Notes: generated by a model from the sequence alone, not told the origin. Counted from the first letter of the stretch, positions 27,781 to 39,962 are shown. The stretch is 64,000 nt of DNA from Leucobacter insecticola (GCF_011382965.1 NZ_CP049934.1:310001-374000), one strand, 5' to 3'. Numbers and translations: made by a program.

Positions 27781-28134
27781 TTACCCGGGCTCGACGAGGC
27801 GCCGCTCTCGGCGCTGTGCTCGCCAAGTGCTCCAGCGTTCCCAAAATCGAGCGAGTGCTGCCCGCAACCACCCGAGCACCCGCCGTGCCCAGTGATACTC
27901 GCTGCCGAGTAGCGTGAGGCCGACGAACACAATCAGCCATCCGGGACCGGGAAGTGGCACCAAAATCAGCCCAACGACAATGATCACGATCCCGAGCAGG
28001 GTAACCAGGATCTTATACACGATATTCAGCCAAGGGTATTGGCGGATCGCACTCCGCCAGCGCCCCATCCACCGACCGAGCAGACGGCTCATCAGTCTGG
28101 CCCGGGTCGCATCCTCGGCGTGTGGGTTTCCCAT
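27781..28134 (-). CDS. TIGR02611-type (PGPGW) small membrane protein
   Basis: 117 residues from MGNPHAEDATRA. A basic N-terminal part is followed by two helices (VYKILVTLLGIVIIVVGLIL and WLIVFVGLTLLGSEY) joined by PLPGPGW, the family mark, and an amphipathic Arg-rich tail. A longer open frame upstream has no membrane or start signal. The family role is unknown. Confidence 0.82.
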   Translation of the reverse strand: MGNPHAEDATRARLMSRLLGRWMGRWRSAIRQYPWLNIVYKILVTLLGIVIIVVGLILVPLPGPGWLIVFVGLTLLGSEYHWARRVLGWLRAALARFWERWSTWRAQRRERRLVEPG

Positions 28135-28220
28135 AGGTCCCGAGCGTAGAACCATAAACTGAAAAACTTCCGCGGGCAGGCTCCGCGCTCCAACAGCCTT
28201 CGGCGCCATACACTTGAGAC

Positions 28221-29467
28221 GTGAACTCCCGATGGCGCAACGTAGCGGAGGCGGCAGGTCTCGCCTCCTCCGATGGAACAGTCCGGCCGACGATCTTTGC
28301 CGAGATGACGGCGCTGGCAACGAGTACTGGTGCGGCGAATCTTGGGCAGGGGTTTCCCGATGCCGACGGCCCGGAGTGGATCCGCGAGGCGGCAGTTCAG
28401 GCCATCCGCGACGGCGCAAATCAGTACCCGCCGGGACGCGGGATCCCGCAGCTGCGCGCCGCAATCGCTGAGCACCAGAGGCGACACTACGGCATATCTC
28501 GCGACCCGAGCGTGAAGTGCTGGTGACCGCGGGAGCCACCGAGGCCATTGCCGCGGCGGTTCTCGCGCTTTCGGGTCCGGGCGACGAAGTGCTCACAATC
28601 GAGCCGTTTTACGATTCATACGCGGCCGGGATCGCGATGGCCGGCGCGACGCACGTGACGGTGCCGCTCGAGCCAGGCGAGTCCGGGTTCAGGTTGAATG
28701 TCAATGCGCTCCGTGCCGCGGTGACCGATCGCACCCGATTGATACTCCTCAACACCCCGCACAACCCGACCGGGACCGTGCTGACGGATGAGGAACTCCA
28801 GCACATCGCCGAAGCCGCCGTGAGCGCAGACGCGATTGTAATCACCGACGAAGTATACGAGCACCTCACGTTTGACGGACAGGTGCACCGACCGTTTACA
28901 ACCATGCCCGGCATGGCGGAGCGCACGCTCAGCATCTCTTCGGCGGGCAAGACCTTTTCTCTTACCGGCTGGAAAATCGGTTGGGTCTGTGGGCCGGAGG
29001 CCCTGATCGAGGCGGTACTGGCAGTCAAGCAGTACCTCACCTACTCCGGTGGCGCCCCGTTCCAGCCCGCAATTGCCCGGGCGCTCACCGAGGGTGAGCA
29101 AGACATCGTGGCGCTTCGCGAATCGCTGAGCAAGCGGCGGGATCTCCTCGTCGCCGGACTCCGCGAGAGCGGGCTCGAGGTGGTAGTGCCTGGCGGCACC
29201 TACTTTGTGTGCGCCGATGCGACACCGTTTCTGAACGAGGCGGTCCCCGACGGGGCCGCGTTCGCACGGATGCTTCCCGCGCGGGTGGGCGTAGCCTGCG
29301 TGCCGGTCTCCGCGTTTTGCAGGGAGGGATCCGCCACGGCCGATGCCCTCGCCTCCTGGGTGAGATTCACCTTTGTGAAGGACGAGGCCACCCTGCGGCG
29401 CGCAATCAGGCAGTTGCGGGGGCTGCTCTCCGCCGAACCTGCCGTTCATCAGCGAGACTGCGGTTAG
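28221..29467 (+). CDS. Class I/II PLP-dependent aminotransferase; apparent -1 frameshift
   Basis: About 416 residues. Fold type I aminotransferase marks: NLGQGFPDADGPEWI, TAGATEAIAAAVLAL, NTPHNPTGTVL, ITDEVYEHLTFDG, and the PLP Lys in SSAGKTFSLTGWKIGW. The pattern is that of kynurenine/glutamine transaminase or N-succinyl-DAP aminotransferase relatives. One missing C at 28505-28507 breaks the frame; repair gives YGISRDPEREVLVTAGATEA. No biosynthetic neighbours decide the substrate. Confidence 0.85.
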
Positions 29468-29554
29468 GAACGGCAGTCTCGGCGGTGGAAGGCAGTCTCG
29501 CTGCCGGATGAGGCAAGGTGCAAGCTCAGGATCGTTCCGTGTAGGATGGTTCAC

Positions 29555-29642
29555 GGAAGTATGTCCGAGTGGCCTAAGGAGCACGCTTGGAAAGCGTGTA
29601 GGGTGCAAGCCCTCGCAGGTTCGAATCCTGTTACTTCCGCCA
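29555..29642 (+). tRNA. tRNA-Ser (GGA)
   Basis: Full cloverleaf of 88 nt with encoded CCA: acceptor GGAAGTA/TACTTCC, anticodon loop CTTGGAAAG with GGA, a long variable arm (class II) and GGTTCGAATCC T arm. Confidence 0.95.
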
Positions 29643-29645
29643 GAA

Positions 29646-29677
29646 GTGAAGCCCCGAGATTACTCCGGGGGCTTCAC
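29646..29677 (+). terminator. Terminator after tRNA-Ser
   Basis: GTGAAGCCCC and GGGGCTTCAC form a 10-bp stem with an 11-12-base loop, beginning 3 bases after the tRNA CCA end. Confidence 0.75.
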
Positions 29678-29850
29678 CATTTCTGTCTCAAGTCCCCAGT
29701 TGCGCGCCGTTGCTTTCCTGAAAACTTGCAGCAGAGTCCACAGAATTTCTTCGTTGGACTTGTAAAGTAACGGAACGGTAACGCATACTAGATGAGGCGC
29801 GTGGGCCAGGCCCCGCGTCTTTATGTTGGACAACCCTCGGAGTTTTACGC

Positions 29851-30486
29851 GTGAGAGTACCTGTCAAGGCGTTTGTGGTTACACTGATCACTTCCGTGAC
29901 CTTCGCCTTAGGCGCAGCCCCAGCGGTCGCCACCCCTCCAATCGAAGACTTCTCACCGGTCGCCGCAGTGCAGCCCACCGTGAATCTTTCACAATCGCTC
30001 GACACGACCCCTGACCCAATCGCAGGCGAGGCAATCGATTCCCTGCTCGAGCTGGATCCGCGTTCCGACGTCCCTCACCACTTTGATGTCACAGCCACGA
30101 TTGCGCTCGCAGAGAGCGAAGTCGGTACGAGCCGCCCGACCGGGTGGAGCCAGCCCGGCGAGTGCATCATGTCAGCGCAGCGCTGGATCCGCGCGGGCGG
30201 CGGAAACTGGGTAGGTGGCGGAGACCCTGTCTCAAACTACAACACCGCCACTCGCATGACCCTCGCCGCGGCCGCCCCCGGCGACATCATCCAGTACGAA
30301 AACATCAGCTCCCCGACCTCTTGGGTGACCGGAGTACACACAGTGCTCATTACCGCAGTGCATACGGACGGCACCTTTTCCATCGTCGAGTCGAATAATC
30401 CCGGCGGATCAGGGCTTGTCAGCAAGAACGACAGCTGGACCCCGGCTCCTCCGGCAGGCTTCCAGGCCGTCGTCTGGCGTTTCTAA
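29851..30486 (+). CDS. Secreted CHAP-like amidase/endopeptidase domain protein
   Basis: 211 residues from GTG. Residues 1-28 are a signal peptide ending AVATPP. The mature part from about residue 85 looks like a CHAP/NlpC-type fold: GECIMSAQRWI with the possible catalytic Cys, TLAAAAPGDIIQYE, GVHTVLITAV with the His, and IVESNNPGG with the polar third residue. Such domains cleave peptidoglycan peptides. There is no cell-wall-binding domain. The stem-like tRNA terminator lies upstream. Confidence 0.72.
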   Translation: MRVPVKAFVVTLITSVTFALGAAPAVATPPIEDFSPVAAVQPTVNLSQSLDTTPDPIAGEAIDSLLELDPRSDVPHHFDVTATIALAESEVGTSRPTGWSQPGECIMSAQRWIRAGGGNWVGGGDPVSNYNTATRMTLAAAAPGDIIQYENISSPTSWVTGVHTVLITAVHTDGTFSIVESNNPGGSGLVSKNDSWTPAPPAGFQAVVWRF

Positions 30487-30510
30487 GCACTACGGTGTTC
30501 GATAGCCTGC

Positions 30511-30546
30511 TTGATTTCGACTCGGCAAGCCTCGCTCAATCGGCGG
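30511..30546. repeat. TTGATTTCGACTCG-type repeat, short copy
   Basis: TTGATTTCGACTCGGC and CTCGCTCAATCGGCGG as at 24643 and 53080, between the convergent CHAP-like and glycosyltransferase genes; it overlaps the last codons of the latter. Confidence 0.65.
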
Positions 30547-31755
30547 TAAGGGCCCGCTCGTAGAGCGCAAGCATCGAACCACTCTGCGTAGACTGCAGAA
30601 ACCGTTGCGATTCCGCAGCATCCACTCGAAGTGCTTCCGTACCGAACCCCTCAGAAAGCTCTGCTACCGCACGCTGCAGCGCCACAGCAAGATCAGCGAC
30701 GCTAGGACCTGCTACCCTCCACTCCGGACTCACGGACACGTCATCGGCAATCTCGGGGTCAGAGAAGATTGTCGGGGTTCCGAGAGCCGCGGCCTCAACC
30801 GGGGTAAGCCCCTGCGTTTCGAAACCAATGGAAGTCTGCACGAGCGCATCCGCATCGTGGATCGCCGCCAGCGCCTCGGGATAGGACACAGGCCCCGGGA
30901 TGCTCACCCGGTCGTCCAACCCCAGCTCTGCAATGCGCTTGGTCACTCGAGGCAGTAACAGTCCAGCGCCATGCAGAGAGACGTCGGCGTCGATCCCGGA
31001 CTGAGCTATTGCCTCGATGAATTCGAGGATCCGCTTCTCCTGGCTCATCCGCCCGAGCCAGACGAGCTTGGGCCGAGTGCGGGGGCTTCGCTGCTGTGCA
31101 AGCACCCCAGCAATCGCCTCGTCATCGACCCCGTTCGGAGTCACCACAATGTCTGTCGCAACCCCGTGGGTGCGCAGCGCTTCAGCAAAGTGGGCGGACG
31201 GCGCCGTAACGATCTTTGCCTCCGCGGCCAGCTCTGCGAGGTAGCGCCAAGAACCGCGGGCAGAGTGCGACACTCGGGAACCCCGATACCGCCCAAGCGC
31301 CAGAGCCCGCCACACGCGCAGGCCTCCAAACACAAACGGTGCGACCGGCGTAACCGCGCGCGTGCCCTCGTCAACATGGTTGTGCATCGTATGAACAATG
31401 GGCACCTTGAGACCCCGCGCGGCGCGAATGCCGATGAGCGCCCCCAGAAGTCTCCCTGAACGTGCACGAGATCAACTCTCGGCAGCTTCCTTAGCGCGCG
31501 AGCAAGCGCGCGGTCCGTGCGTGCCCCCGGCCAGCTGACTCCGTACTCGCGATCCGTCGTGATGGGCCAAGACGGCAACTCGATATACGCGTCCAAATCG
31601 CGAGCATCAGTCACGTGGCCTTCACGATGCAGCCTGGGTGCCGCAATCGTCACCCGATGCCCGGCCGCCTCGAGAAACTTTCTCTGCAGGCGCAGCGACA
31701 CCTGCACACCGCCGAGCGAATCGGGGTGCTGGTCGGTGCAGATCAGTATGTGCAT
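30536..31755 (-). CDS. Glycosyltransferase family 4 protein; apparent -1 frameshift
   Basis: About 406 residues. GT-B fold: N-terminal MHILICTDQHPDSLGGVQVS, acceptor side HTMHNHVDEG, and the donor domain with VTPNGVDDEAI, LVWLGRMSQEKRILEFIEA and ETQGLTPVEAAALGTPTI (EX7E). One missing G at the run 31441-31445 breaks it; repair gives QGDFWGALIGIRAARGLKVPIVH. It adds a sugar from a nucleotide donor, probably to a lipid or glycan of the envelope, and lies next to a second GT4 gene 2 bases away, suggesting sequential action on one product such as a phosphatidylinositol mannoside or glycolipid. Confidence 0.82.
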
Positions 31756-31757
31756 AC

Positions 31758-32945
31758 TTAGCCGGGGATGGGCTCATCGCGGTACAGCGCCTCAAAAGTG
31801 TCGAGGGTGCGGTCAATGTCGTGGACTTTCACGGTGTCGAGCGATGCGTGCTGCATCCGCAAGTACTCGTCGCGCGGCATCCGCAAGATCTTCTCAATAC
31901 GCTCCGCAAGCTCGCGATCATTGCCCGGTTGGAACAGGAAGCCGTTCTCTCCGTCGTGCACGAGGTGGGGAAGCGCCATCGCGTCGGCGGCAACGACGGG
32001 AAGCCCTGATGCCATGGCTTCCATCGTCGCGATCGACTGCAGCTCTGCGACCGAGGCAATCACAAAAATGCTCGCCTCGGTCAGAGAGGCCCGTAGTTCT
32101 TCATCACTCACACGACCCGTGAAGGTCACACGCGAGCTGACTCCGAGCTCATTCGCAAGCTTTTCCAGCTGCTTGCGTTGATCTCCGTCGCCCACAATCT
32201 TGAACGTCGCATTGAGCTCAGGATCGAGTCGCGTCAGCGCGCGCAGGATCACGTCGATCTCTTTCTCGAGGGTGACACGGCCGACGAACACCAGCTTGTT
32301 TTCACTGCGATCGGTGAGGTCCGCTGTGTAGTTCGAGGCGCGCAACCCACAGCTCACTGGGCGCACATTGCGGCGGTGAGTGTTGCGTTCAAGGAAGTCG
32401 GCGGCGCGCTGTGTCGGTGTGGTGACGGCGGAAGCGAGCTTCAGTACCCGATCCGCGTCCCGCCAGCCCCAGCGCACAAATGCTTGTTTTGCCCGCTCAG
32501 GGAGCAACGTAAAGTCAAGCACATTTTCGGGCATGACGTGGTTAGTCGCGACGATCCGGATCCCGCGCTTTGATCCTTCAATTGCGAGCGCCCGGCCGAT
32601 CACAATGTGCGACTGAATATGGATGACGTCGGGACGCACCGCGTCGAGGAGCTTGCGGGCGTAACCGCGTGCTCGCCACGGTAGAACGAAACGCAGCCAA
32701 TCGTGCGGGTACCAGCGCCAACTTGCCCAGCGATGCACGGTGAGCTGCTCGCCCTCAATATTCTCCACAAATGTGCCGGTCAGATTATGCCGGATCGAAG
32801 GTGCGACAACGTGTACGGTTTCGCCTCGCTGCACGAGGCCCGCGGCAAGGCGCTCGGCAAATCGGGCGGCGCCATTCACATCGGGCAAAAAGGTGTCGCA
32901 ACCAATCAGAATACGAAGCGGTGCGGTGCGATCGGTGGTGCTCAC
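31758..32945 (-). CDS. Glycosyltransferase family 4 protein
   Basis: 395 residues from the GTG (VSTTDRTAPLRILIGCDTFLP) with AAGGA upstream; an ATG 11 codons earlier is an alternative. Motifs: FLPDVNGAARFAERLAAGL, HIQSHIVIGRALA, LVFVGRVTLEKEIDVILRAL and the donor-site EX7E in ELQSIATMEAMASGLPVVAAD. It resembles actinobacterial lipid alpha-glycosyltransferases (PimB/MgtA type). It is co-directional with the GT4 gene after it, with a 2-base gap. Confidence 0.82.
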   Translation of the reverse strand: MSTTDRTAPLRILIGCDTFLPDVNGAARFAERLAAGLVQRGETVHVVAPSIRHNLTGTFVENIEGEQLTVHRWASWRWYPHDWLRFVLPWRARGYARKLLDAVRPDVIHIQSHIVIGRALAIEGSKRGIRIVATNHVMPENVLDFTLLPERAKQAFVRWGWRDADRVLKLASAVTTPTQRAADFLERNTHRRNVRPVSCGLRASNYTADLTDRSENKLVFVGRVTLEKEIDVILRALTRLDPELNATFKIVGDGDQRKQLEKLANELGVSSRVTFTGRVSDEELRASLTEASIFVIASVAELQSIATMEAMASGLPVVAADAMALPHLVHDGENGFLFQPGNDRELAERIEKILRMPRDEYLRMQHASLDTVKVHDIDRTLDTFEALYRDEPIPG

Positions 32946-33098
32946 GGTGTGCGGGAGTCCTTCGGTCGGGGAGGGCATCCCCCGGTGAGGAGGACGCTGT
33001 CAGGGCGTGCTAAACCTGCCCTTAAGTGTATGCAGCATCAGCGGGGAAATTCCCGAACGCCACCGAAAATGCGGGGACTCGATCATTATTTAGCAGGA

Positions 33099-34334
33099 TT
33101 ACTGCGAGTCGCGTCGCAGCCGCGGAATATAGCGCGGTACCCAACGCGCGAAGCCCGCCACTCCGATCACCGCGAGCACTCCAGCGGAAGCGCTCGCCAA
33201 CGGAAGCGATGCGACGGCGATCGCCGACGCTGCGACGGGAGCCGCCGCCCCGCCGAAGTCCACAAGTGTGCGCCAGGCCGCGAGAAACGGTGCCGGGTTG
33301 CCCACGGGTGCGAGGTCCGCCCCGAGCGTCAGCACGATCCCGCTCGATAGCCCGTTGCCGAGACCGATCACAGTCGCTGCCGCAATCAACCAACCGGCGG
33401 CTCCCGGCACGTCATGGGTCAGGGAAAGCACGAGGAAGCTGAGCGCCATTGCGGCTGTTGCTGGCAGCGCCGCCCACAGCCTGCCGTAGCGATCCATCAC
33501 CTGTCCACTCGTGTAGAACAGCGCGAAGTCAATTGCACCAGATAATCCCACGACGAGCGCGATCCCGGTCGCATCCATGCCGATCGAAACTCCCCAGAGC
33601 GGCAGCAACACGTCTTTCACTGAACGCAATCCCGAGAGGATCGCTGCGCACCCACCAACACGCAGCAGCGGGGCGCGCCCCTCCCTGATCGCTGCAAGGA
33701 TCCCGCCGCGCGCCACCGTGATCGTTCCGGTGTCCGTCACCGTTACCGGAGGCGTAATGAGCCGTTCAGGATCGGGCGCAAATCCGACAAGGATCGCCGT
33801 GAACACCAGGCACGCGACGAACGCCCAGACCGCAGTGCCGGGTTCTCCCGTGAAAGCCATCACCCCTGCAGCCAGAAACGGGCCACCAAAGCGACCCATA
33901 CGGTGCGAGCCACCGATCAGCGAGAGCGCCCGCGCTCTGAATCTGACGGGCACCCGAGTGGTCATGAACGAGTGCCGCGCGAGCCCAAAAGTTGCGGCGG
34001 AAAAGCCAGCAACAAAGACAGCGACACCGAGCATCGCCGGGTTTGGTGCGTACGCGATGCCGAGAGCCGCGAGCAGGGCTACCCCAGAGGCAATGAGCAT
34101 GGCGATGCGTTCGCCGGCGCGCGACACCACCCAGCTCGCGGGTAGGTTTCCGGCGAGCTGGCCGACGACCACGGCGGAGGCGATGAACCCAGACAGCCCG
34201 AGCGTGGCTCCCATGTTGACGGCGATCACGGGGATCAGCGGCATGATTGCGAATTCACCAAGTGTGAAGAGAATTGTTGGCCCGTAAATGCTTGGGGCCA
34301 ACTTCAGGAACAACCCGGAGTTCTCTTGAGACAT
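33099..34334 (-). CDS. MFS transporter
   Basis: 411 residues, twelve predicted helices. The helix 2-3 loop region reads GERIAMLIASGVAL and helix 4-5 VRFRARALSLIGGSHRMGRFGGPFLA, as in drug or sugar efflux carriers. It faces away from the XRE regulator gene at 34469. The substrate is unknown; export of a toxic or signalling compound is the usual inference for this arrangement. Confidence 0.8.
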   Translation of the reverse strand: MSQENSGLFLKLAPSIYGPTILFTLGEFAIMPLIPVIAVNMGATLGLSGFIASAVVVGQLAGNLPASWVVSRAGERIAMLIASGVALLAALGIAYAPNPAMLGVAVFVAGFSAATFGLARHSFMTTRVPVRFRARALSLIGGSHRMGRFGGPFLAAGVMAFTGEPGTAVWAFVACLVFTAILVGFAPDPERLITPPVTVTDTGTITVARGGILAAIREGRAPLLRVGGCAAILSGLRSVKDVLLPLWGVSIGMDATGIALVVGLSGAIDFALFYTSGQVMDRYGRLWAALPATAAMALSFLVLSLTHDVPGAAGWLIAAATVIGLGNGLSSGIVLTLGADLAPVGNPAPFLAAWRTLVDFGGAAAPVAASAIAVASLPLASASAGVLAVIGVAGFARWVPRYIPRLRRDSQ

Positions 34335-34468
34335 GGTGGTTCAACACTAGCGCCGGCACAAGCTGCTGGCCACGCACGTTGCAGAATCAGGGCGTTTGTG
34401 ACTTGAGCGTTTGTGATCAGGTAGCTTGCGATCTGGAGTTTCAAGCTTCGTTCTACCAGTCTTGTTGG

Positions 34469-34780
34469 GTGCCTAAAACCCACTCTGCTGCCGCCATCGA
34501 AATCGGTCGGCGTATTCGCGATGTGAGGCTTCAGCTCGGAATTTCCCTCGAAGACCTCGGTGAACTCGCGGAGATCGGCGCGACCAGCATCGGCAGGATT
34601 GAACGGGGCGTCTCGAGCCCCGCGGTCGAAACCATCATCCGGATCGCGGCCGCCCTCGAGGTAGAACCTGGACAGTTCCTGTCCGGCATCTCGCCTGACG
34701 ACTACGGTGCCCGTGAACACAAGTTCACTGTGCGTGATCTGATCAAGGGACGGGACGGGTCTCACCAAGCACGCGCGTGA
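34469..34780 (+). CDS. XRE-family helix-turn-helix regulator
   Basis: 103 residues from GTG (VPKTHSAAAIEIGRRIRDVR). The Cro/C1 HTH is clear: RLQLGISLEDLGELAEIGATSIGRIERGVSSPAVETIIRIAAAL, followed by a short tail with EHKFTVRDLIKG. No ribosome binding site is evident. It is divergent from the MFS gene and may control it. Confidence 0.72.
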   Translation: MPKTHSAAAIEIGRRIRDVRLQLGISLEDLGELAEIGATSIGRIERGVSSPAVETIIRIAAALEVEPGQFLSGISPDDYGAREHKFTVRDLIKGRDGSHQARA

Positions 34781-34801
34781 CCGACGGTACGCGCTCGAGG
34801 G

Positions 34802-35943
34802 CTACCGCCGAATCGCCGACAGCACCGTAAAGGTGCGATCCCGCGCGACCTGCTGCACGGGACCAATCACGCGCTCTACCAGCGGCCGATAGCCCAGGTG
34901 CGAGTTGAGCACAAGGCGAAGCTCACCGCCCGGCGCGAGCGCGCGTGAGCAGGAGCGGATCAAGCGGTGCGCGACCCCGGTGTGCACCGTGGAGCCGCTA
35001 TGGAACGGCGGATTCAATAGGATCAAGTCGGCCCAGCCATCCAGGATCGCCTCCGCACCGTCAGCACGATGCACGGCAACGCGCCCTGTGACACCTGCCG
35101 CTTCAGCCGTCGCGAGCGTCGCGGCGACGGCGGCCGCCGACTGATCCGTCGCAATCACCTGCGCGCGCGGGGAAGCGAGCGCCGCTGCAACGGCGAGCAC
35201 CCCATTGCCGCACCCCAGATCGACAATCCGCTCAGCACCCATCATCGCGTCGCCGAGGCCTGCGAGCAGAAGCCGGCTGCCGTGGTCGAGCGTCGGCCCG
35301 CCGAAGGTGGCACCGTGCGCCGCGAGGCTGAACGAAAGGTCAGGATCCTCGCCCCAGCGAGGATAGCTGCTTGGGCCAACCGCTCGGGGGCCGGCGGCCG
35401 TCAGCACCCGAGCTTTGCGCCAGCCAAGCCCTGCACTCACTTCGGTAAAGGACCGGGCAAGCACCTCGTTCATGGCGAGGGTCATGTGTTTTACTCGCCC
35501 GCCGGCGAACACCGTGACGCTGGGATCCGCCCAGCGGGCGATCGCCGCCGCGATCTCATCGAGCGCATCGAGGCCGCGCGGTAGCTGCAACAACACCACC
35601 TTTGCGCCGCGCAGCAGATCCTCGTCCAGGGCATGCGAGGCGTAGCGATCCTGGAGCCCAAGACGCTCGGAATTCCGCGCGAGAGCTCGCTCACCGAGAA
35701 GTGGATCCTGGTGCGTGCGGATCCCGGAAACACCGGCGACGGCCGCGGCTCCCAGTGTGAGTGCGCCGTGACGATCGCCGATCACCACCAACTCGCCGGG
35801 TCCAAGCCCCCAAGTGCTGGGGCCGCCGTGCGCAGGATCAGTGTATCGGCGGCATCGTAGGCCTGGAGTTCCGGAGCGTCGAGATCGGGATCCCGGGATA
35901 AACCCTCAAAGAGTGTCGCAAGCGGGTCTACGGTTTCTTCCAT
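34802..35943 (-). CDS. RsmC/RlmG-type class I methyltransferase; apparent -1 frameshift
   Basis: About 380 residues. N-terminal inactive half MEETVDPLATLFEGL then LVVIGDRHGALTL; C-terminal catalytic half with VDLGCGNGVLAVAAAL and the NPPF motif (LILLNPPFHSG) that marks N2-guanine rRNA methyltransferases. The start lies inside hspR (16-base overlap), and a missing G at 35807-35811 must be restored to join it (ALGGLGPGELVVIGD). Its position as the last gene of the heat-shock operon is unusual. Confidence 0.75.
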
Positions 35944-36353
35944 ACCACGACCTCGGCGTTGCGTCGCAAACGGGTGCCGCGGCGCACAGACACGACCTCC
36001 CCACCGCTCGAGCCCGCAGCGAATACTCGGCGATCCGAGCGATTCAGCATCTCCTGCGACAGCGCACGTTCGAGATCACGCACGCGGCCCTGAAGTTCGC
36101 GCACCTGATCCTCGAGCTGCAGCACGCGCCGAATACCCTCAAGACTCAGCCCCTCGGCGGAAAGCCGGGCCACCTCGCGGAGCTGCGCCACATCGTGCAG
36201 AGAGTAACGGCGAGTGTTGCCGCGGGTACGCTGCGGCGATACGAGACCTATGCGGTCGTACTGCCGCAGCGTCTGCGGGTGCATCTCGGCGAGTTCAGCG
36301 GCCGCCGCAATCGCAAATACGGGCGTGTATCGGTCCATTGCCTGTGTCGCCAT
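35928..36353 (-). CDS. hspR: Heat-shock repressor HspR (MerR family)
   Basis: 141 residues. MerR HTH: FAIAAAAELAEMHPQTLRQYDRIGLVSPQRTRGNTRRYSLHDVAQLREV, then a coiled-coil dimerisation segment and a basic tail. HspR with DnaK bound to it represses the dnaK operon by binding HAIR operators, two of which lie before dnaK here. AGGATGG precedes the ATG. Confidence 0.93.
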   Translation of the reverse strand: MATQAMDRYTPVFAIAAAAELAEMHPQTLRQYDRIGLVSPQRTRGNTRRYSLHDVAQLREVARLSAEGLSLEGIRRVLQLEDQVRELQGRVRDLERALSQEMLNRSDRRVFAAGSSGGEVVSVRRGTRLRRNAEVVVWKKP

Positions 36354-36374
36354 GATGCCATCCTCCCCTGCTCG

Positions 36375-37337
36375 TTACCCGCGTGCCCGCGCAAGAAGGT
36401 CCTCACGCGGATTCTCCTTCGGCTCAACTTCGCGGAAGGCCTCAAGCGCGGCTCGAGCCTCTTCCGAAAGGTGCGAAGGAACAACCACCTGCACCTCGGC
36501 GAGTAAGTCGCCCGTGCCCTTAGAAGTTTTCACTCCGCGTCCCTTGACCCGCAGGATCCGGCCGCTCGGGGTTCCCGGCGGCACCTTCAGGCGCACCGGC
36601 TCTCCGCCGAGCGTCGGCACCTCGACCGTTGCGCCGAGCGTCGCCTCCGAAAACGTGACGGGCAGCTTCACACGAAGATGCTGACCATCCCGCTCAAACA
36701 CCGGGTGCTTGCGCACGCTCACCGTCAGCAGGATGTCTCCGGCCGGGCCACCATTCGGGCTCGGATCGCCTTTGCCGCGCACCTTGATCTTCTGACCATC
36801 GGAAACGCCGGCAGGGATCTTCACCTTTACGGAACGGCTTTGAGCCTGCAGTGTCACGGTCTTTCCGGTGACTGCGGTCTCGAAATCGAGCGTGGTAGAG
36901 GCCTGAATGTCCCGGCCCTTCTGCGGGCCGCGGGGAGCACCGGCACCGCCGAACATGCCAAAGATGTCCTCAAAGCTCTGGCCGCCACCCTGCCGATAGC
37001 TGTACTGCTGACCGCGGCCGCCGGCGCCACCGAACATGCCGCCAAAGATGTCTTCGAAGCCTTGCCCGCCACCGCCGCCGGCAGTGAAGCGCGCACCTCC
37101 AGCGCCCATCGCACGAATCTGGTCGTACTCAGACCGCTGCTCCCTGTCGGAAAGCACCGAATACGCTTCGCTGATCTCCTTGAACCGCGCCTCCGCTTTC
37201 GCGTCCCCGGGGTTCGAGTCGGGGTGATAGGTGCGCGCCAGCTTTCGATAGACCTTCTTCAGCTCAGCCTCGTCGGCGTCTTTCGAGACGCCGAGAATCT
37301 GGTAGAAGTCCTTATCGAGCCAATCTTGACTAGCCAT
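36375..37337 (-). CDS. J-domain chaperone, DnaJ/CbpA type without zinc fingers
   Basis: 320 residues: J domain with HPD (TYHPDSNPGD), a Gly/Phe-rich region at about 70-130 and two C-terminal substrate domains (GKTVTLQAQSRSVKVKIPAGV; VPTLGGEPVRLKVPPGT). The Cys-rich zinc domain is missing, as in DnaJ1-like partners encoded with hspR. It stimulates DnaK ATPase and delivers clients. It overlaps grpE by 8 bases. Confidence 0.92.
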   Translation of the reverse strand: MASQDWLDKDFYQILGVSKDADEAELKKVYRKLARTYHPDSNPGDAKAEARFKEISEAYSVLSDREQRSEYDQIRAMGAGGARFTAGGGGGQGFEDIFGGMFGGAGGRGQQYSYRQGGGQSFEDIFGMFGGAGAPRGPQKGRDIQASTTLDFETAVTGKTVTLQAQSRSVKVKIPAGVSDGQKIKVRGKGDPSPNGGPAGDILLTVSVRKHPVFERDGQHLRVKLPVTFSEATLGATVEVPTLGGEPVRLKVPPGTPSGRILRVKGRGVKTSKGTGDLLAEVQVVVPSHLSEEARAALEAFREVEPKENPREDLLARARG

Positions 37338-37943
37338 CTGCCCCCACCGCCACCGCTACTTTGGCGGGGCGCAACTCTACGTCTCCGAGGCGGTACCCCC
37401 GCTCGATCACATCTAATACAGTCTCCTGCTCGGTTCCAGGAACCGGGACCTGCGCGATCGCCTCGTGCAGCTGGGGATCGAAAGGCTCGCCCACCTCCCC
37501 GTAGCTTTCCAGCCCGAAACGCTCTACGGTCCCGCGCAGCTTTTGAGCGATCGTTGCAAACGCCGAACCCTCCTCGAGATCACCGTGCTTTTCAGCACGG
37601 TCCAGGTCATCGAGCACGGTGAGGAGCGAGCCGACCACGGCAGCGGTGGTCCGCTGCTTTTCCAGCTCGGCGTTGGATTCCGTGCGTTTGCGATAGTTCG
37701 CATACTCGGCCGTCACCCGACGCAGATCTTCGAGGTAGAAGTCCTTCGGGTCGTCGGGCTCGCCGGATTCTGCCTCCGCAGCGTCCGCAGCGATGGCGTC
37801 TTCGTTTTGCTCGGCACCCAAAATGTCGTCCACAGTGAGTCCCTCCTGCGGCTCGGAGCCGAGAGCTTCCGCCCCCGGCTCCGCAGCAGGAACCTCGTCA
37901 CCGTTCGGGTTCTCCCCGGTGTGCGCTGTTCCTCGTTCGACAC
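37330..37943 (-). CDS. grpE: Nucleotide exchange factor GrpE; apparent -1 frameshift
   Basis: About 204 residues. A disordered acidic N-terminus (MSNEEQRTPGENPNGDEV) leads to the coiled coil (FYLEDLRRVTAEYANYRKRTE) and the beta wing (DPQLHEAIAQVP, VIERGYRLGDVELRPAKV). A missing G at 37914-37917 splits the N-terminal tail from the rest. It releases ADP from DnaK. GTG start lies 2 bases after the dnaK stop. Confidence 0.92.
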
Positions 37944-37945
37944 GT

Positions 37946-39919
<1,974 letters not shown>

Positions 39920-39921
<2 letters not shown>

Positions 39922-39947
39922 TTTACTCAGCCGCCGCCGCACGTCAA
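39920..39947 (-). promoter_or_regulatory. dnaK operon promoter
   Basis: On the minus strand TTGACG (-35, 39942-39947) and TAAACT (-10, 39920-39925) are 16 bases apart, flanked by the two HAIR sites. Confidence 0.8.
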
Positions 39948-39962
39948 GTTTTCGGACACAAA

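Noticed and set aside
30511-30546. CRISPR-like spacing of the three repeat families
   Set aside because: Copies are tens of kb apart and palindromic; there is no array and no cas gene in the window.
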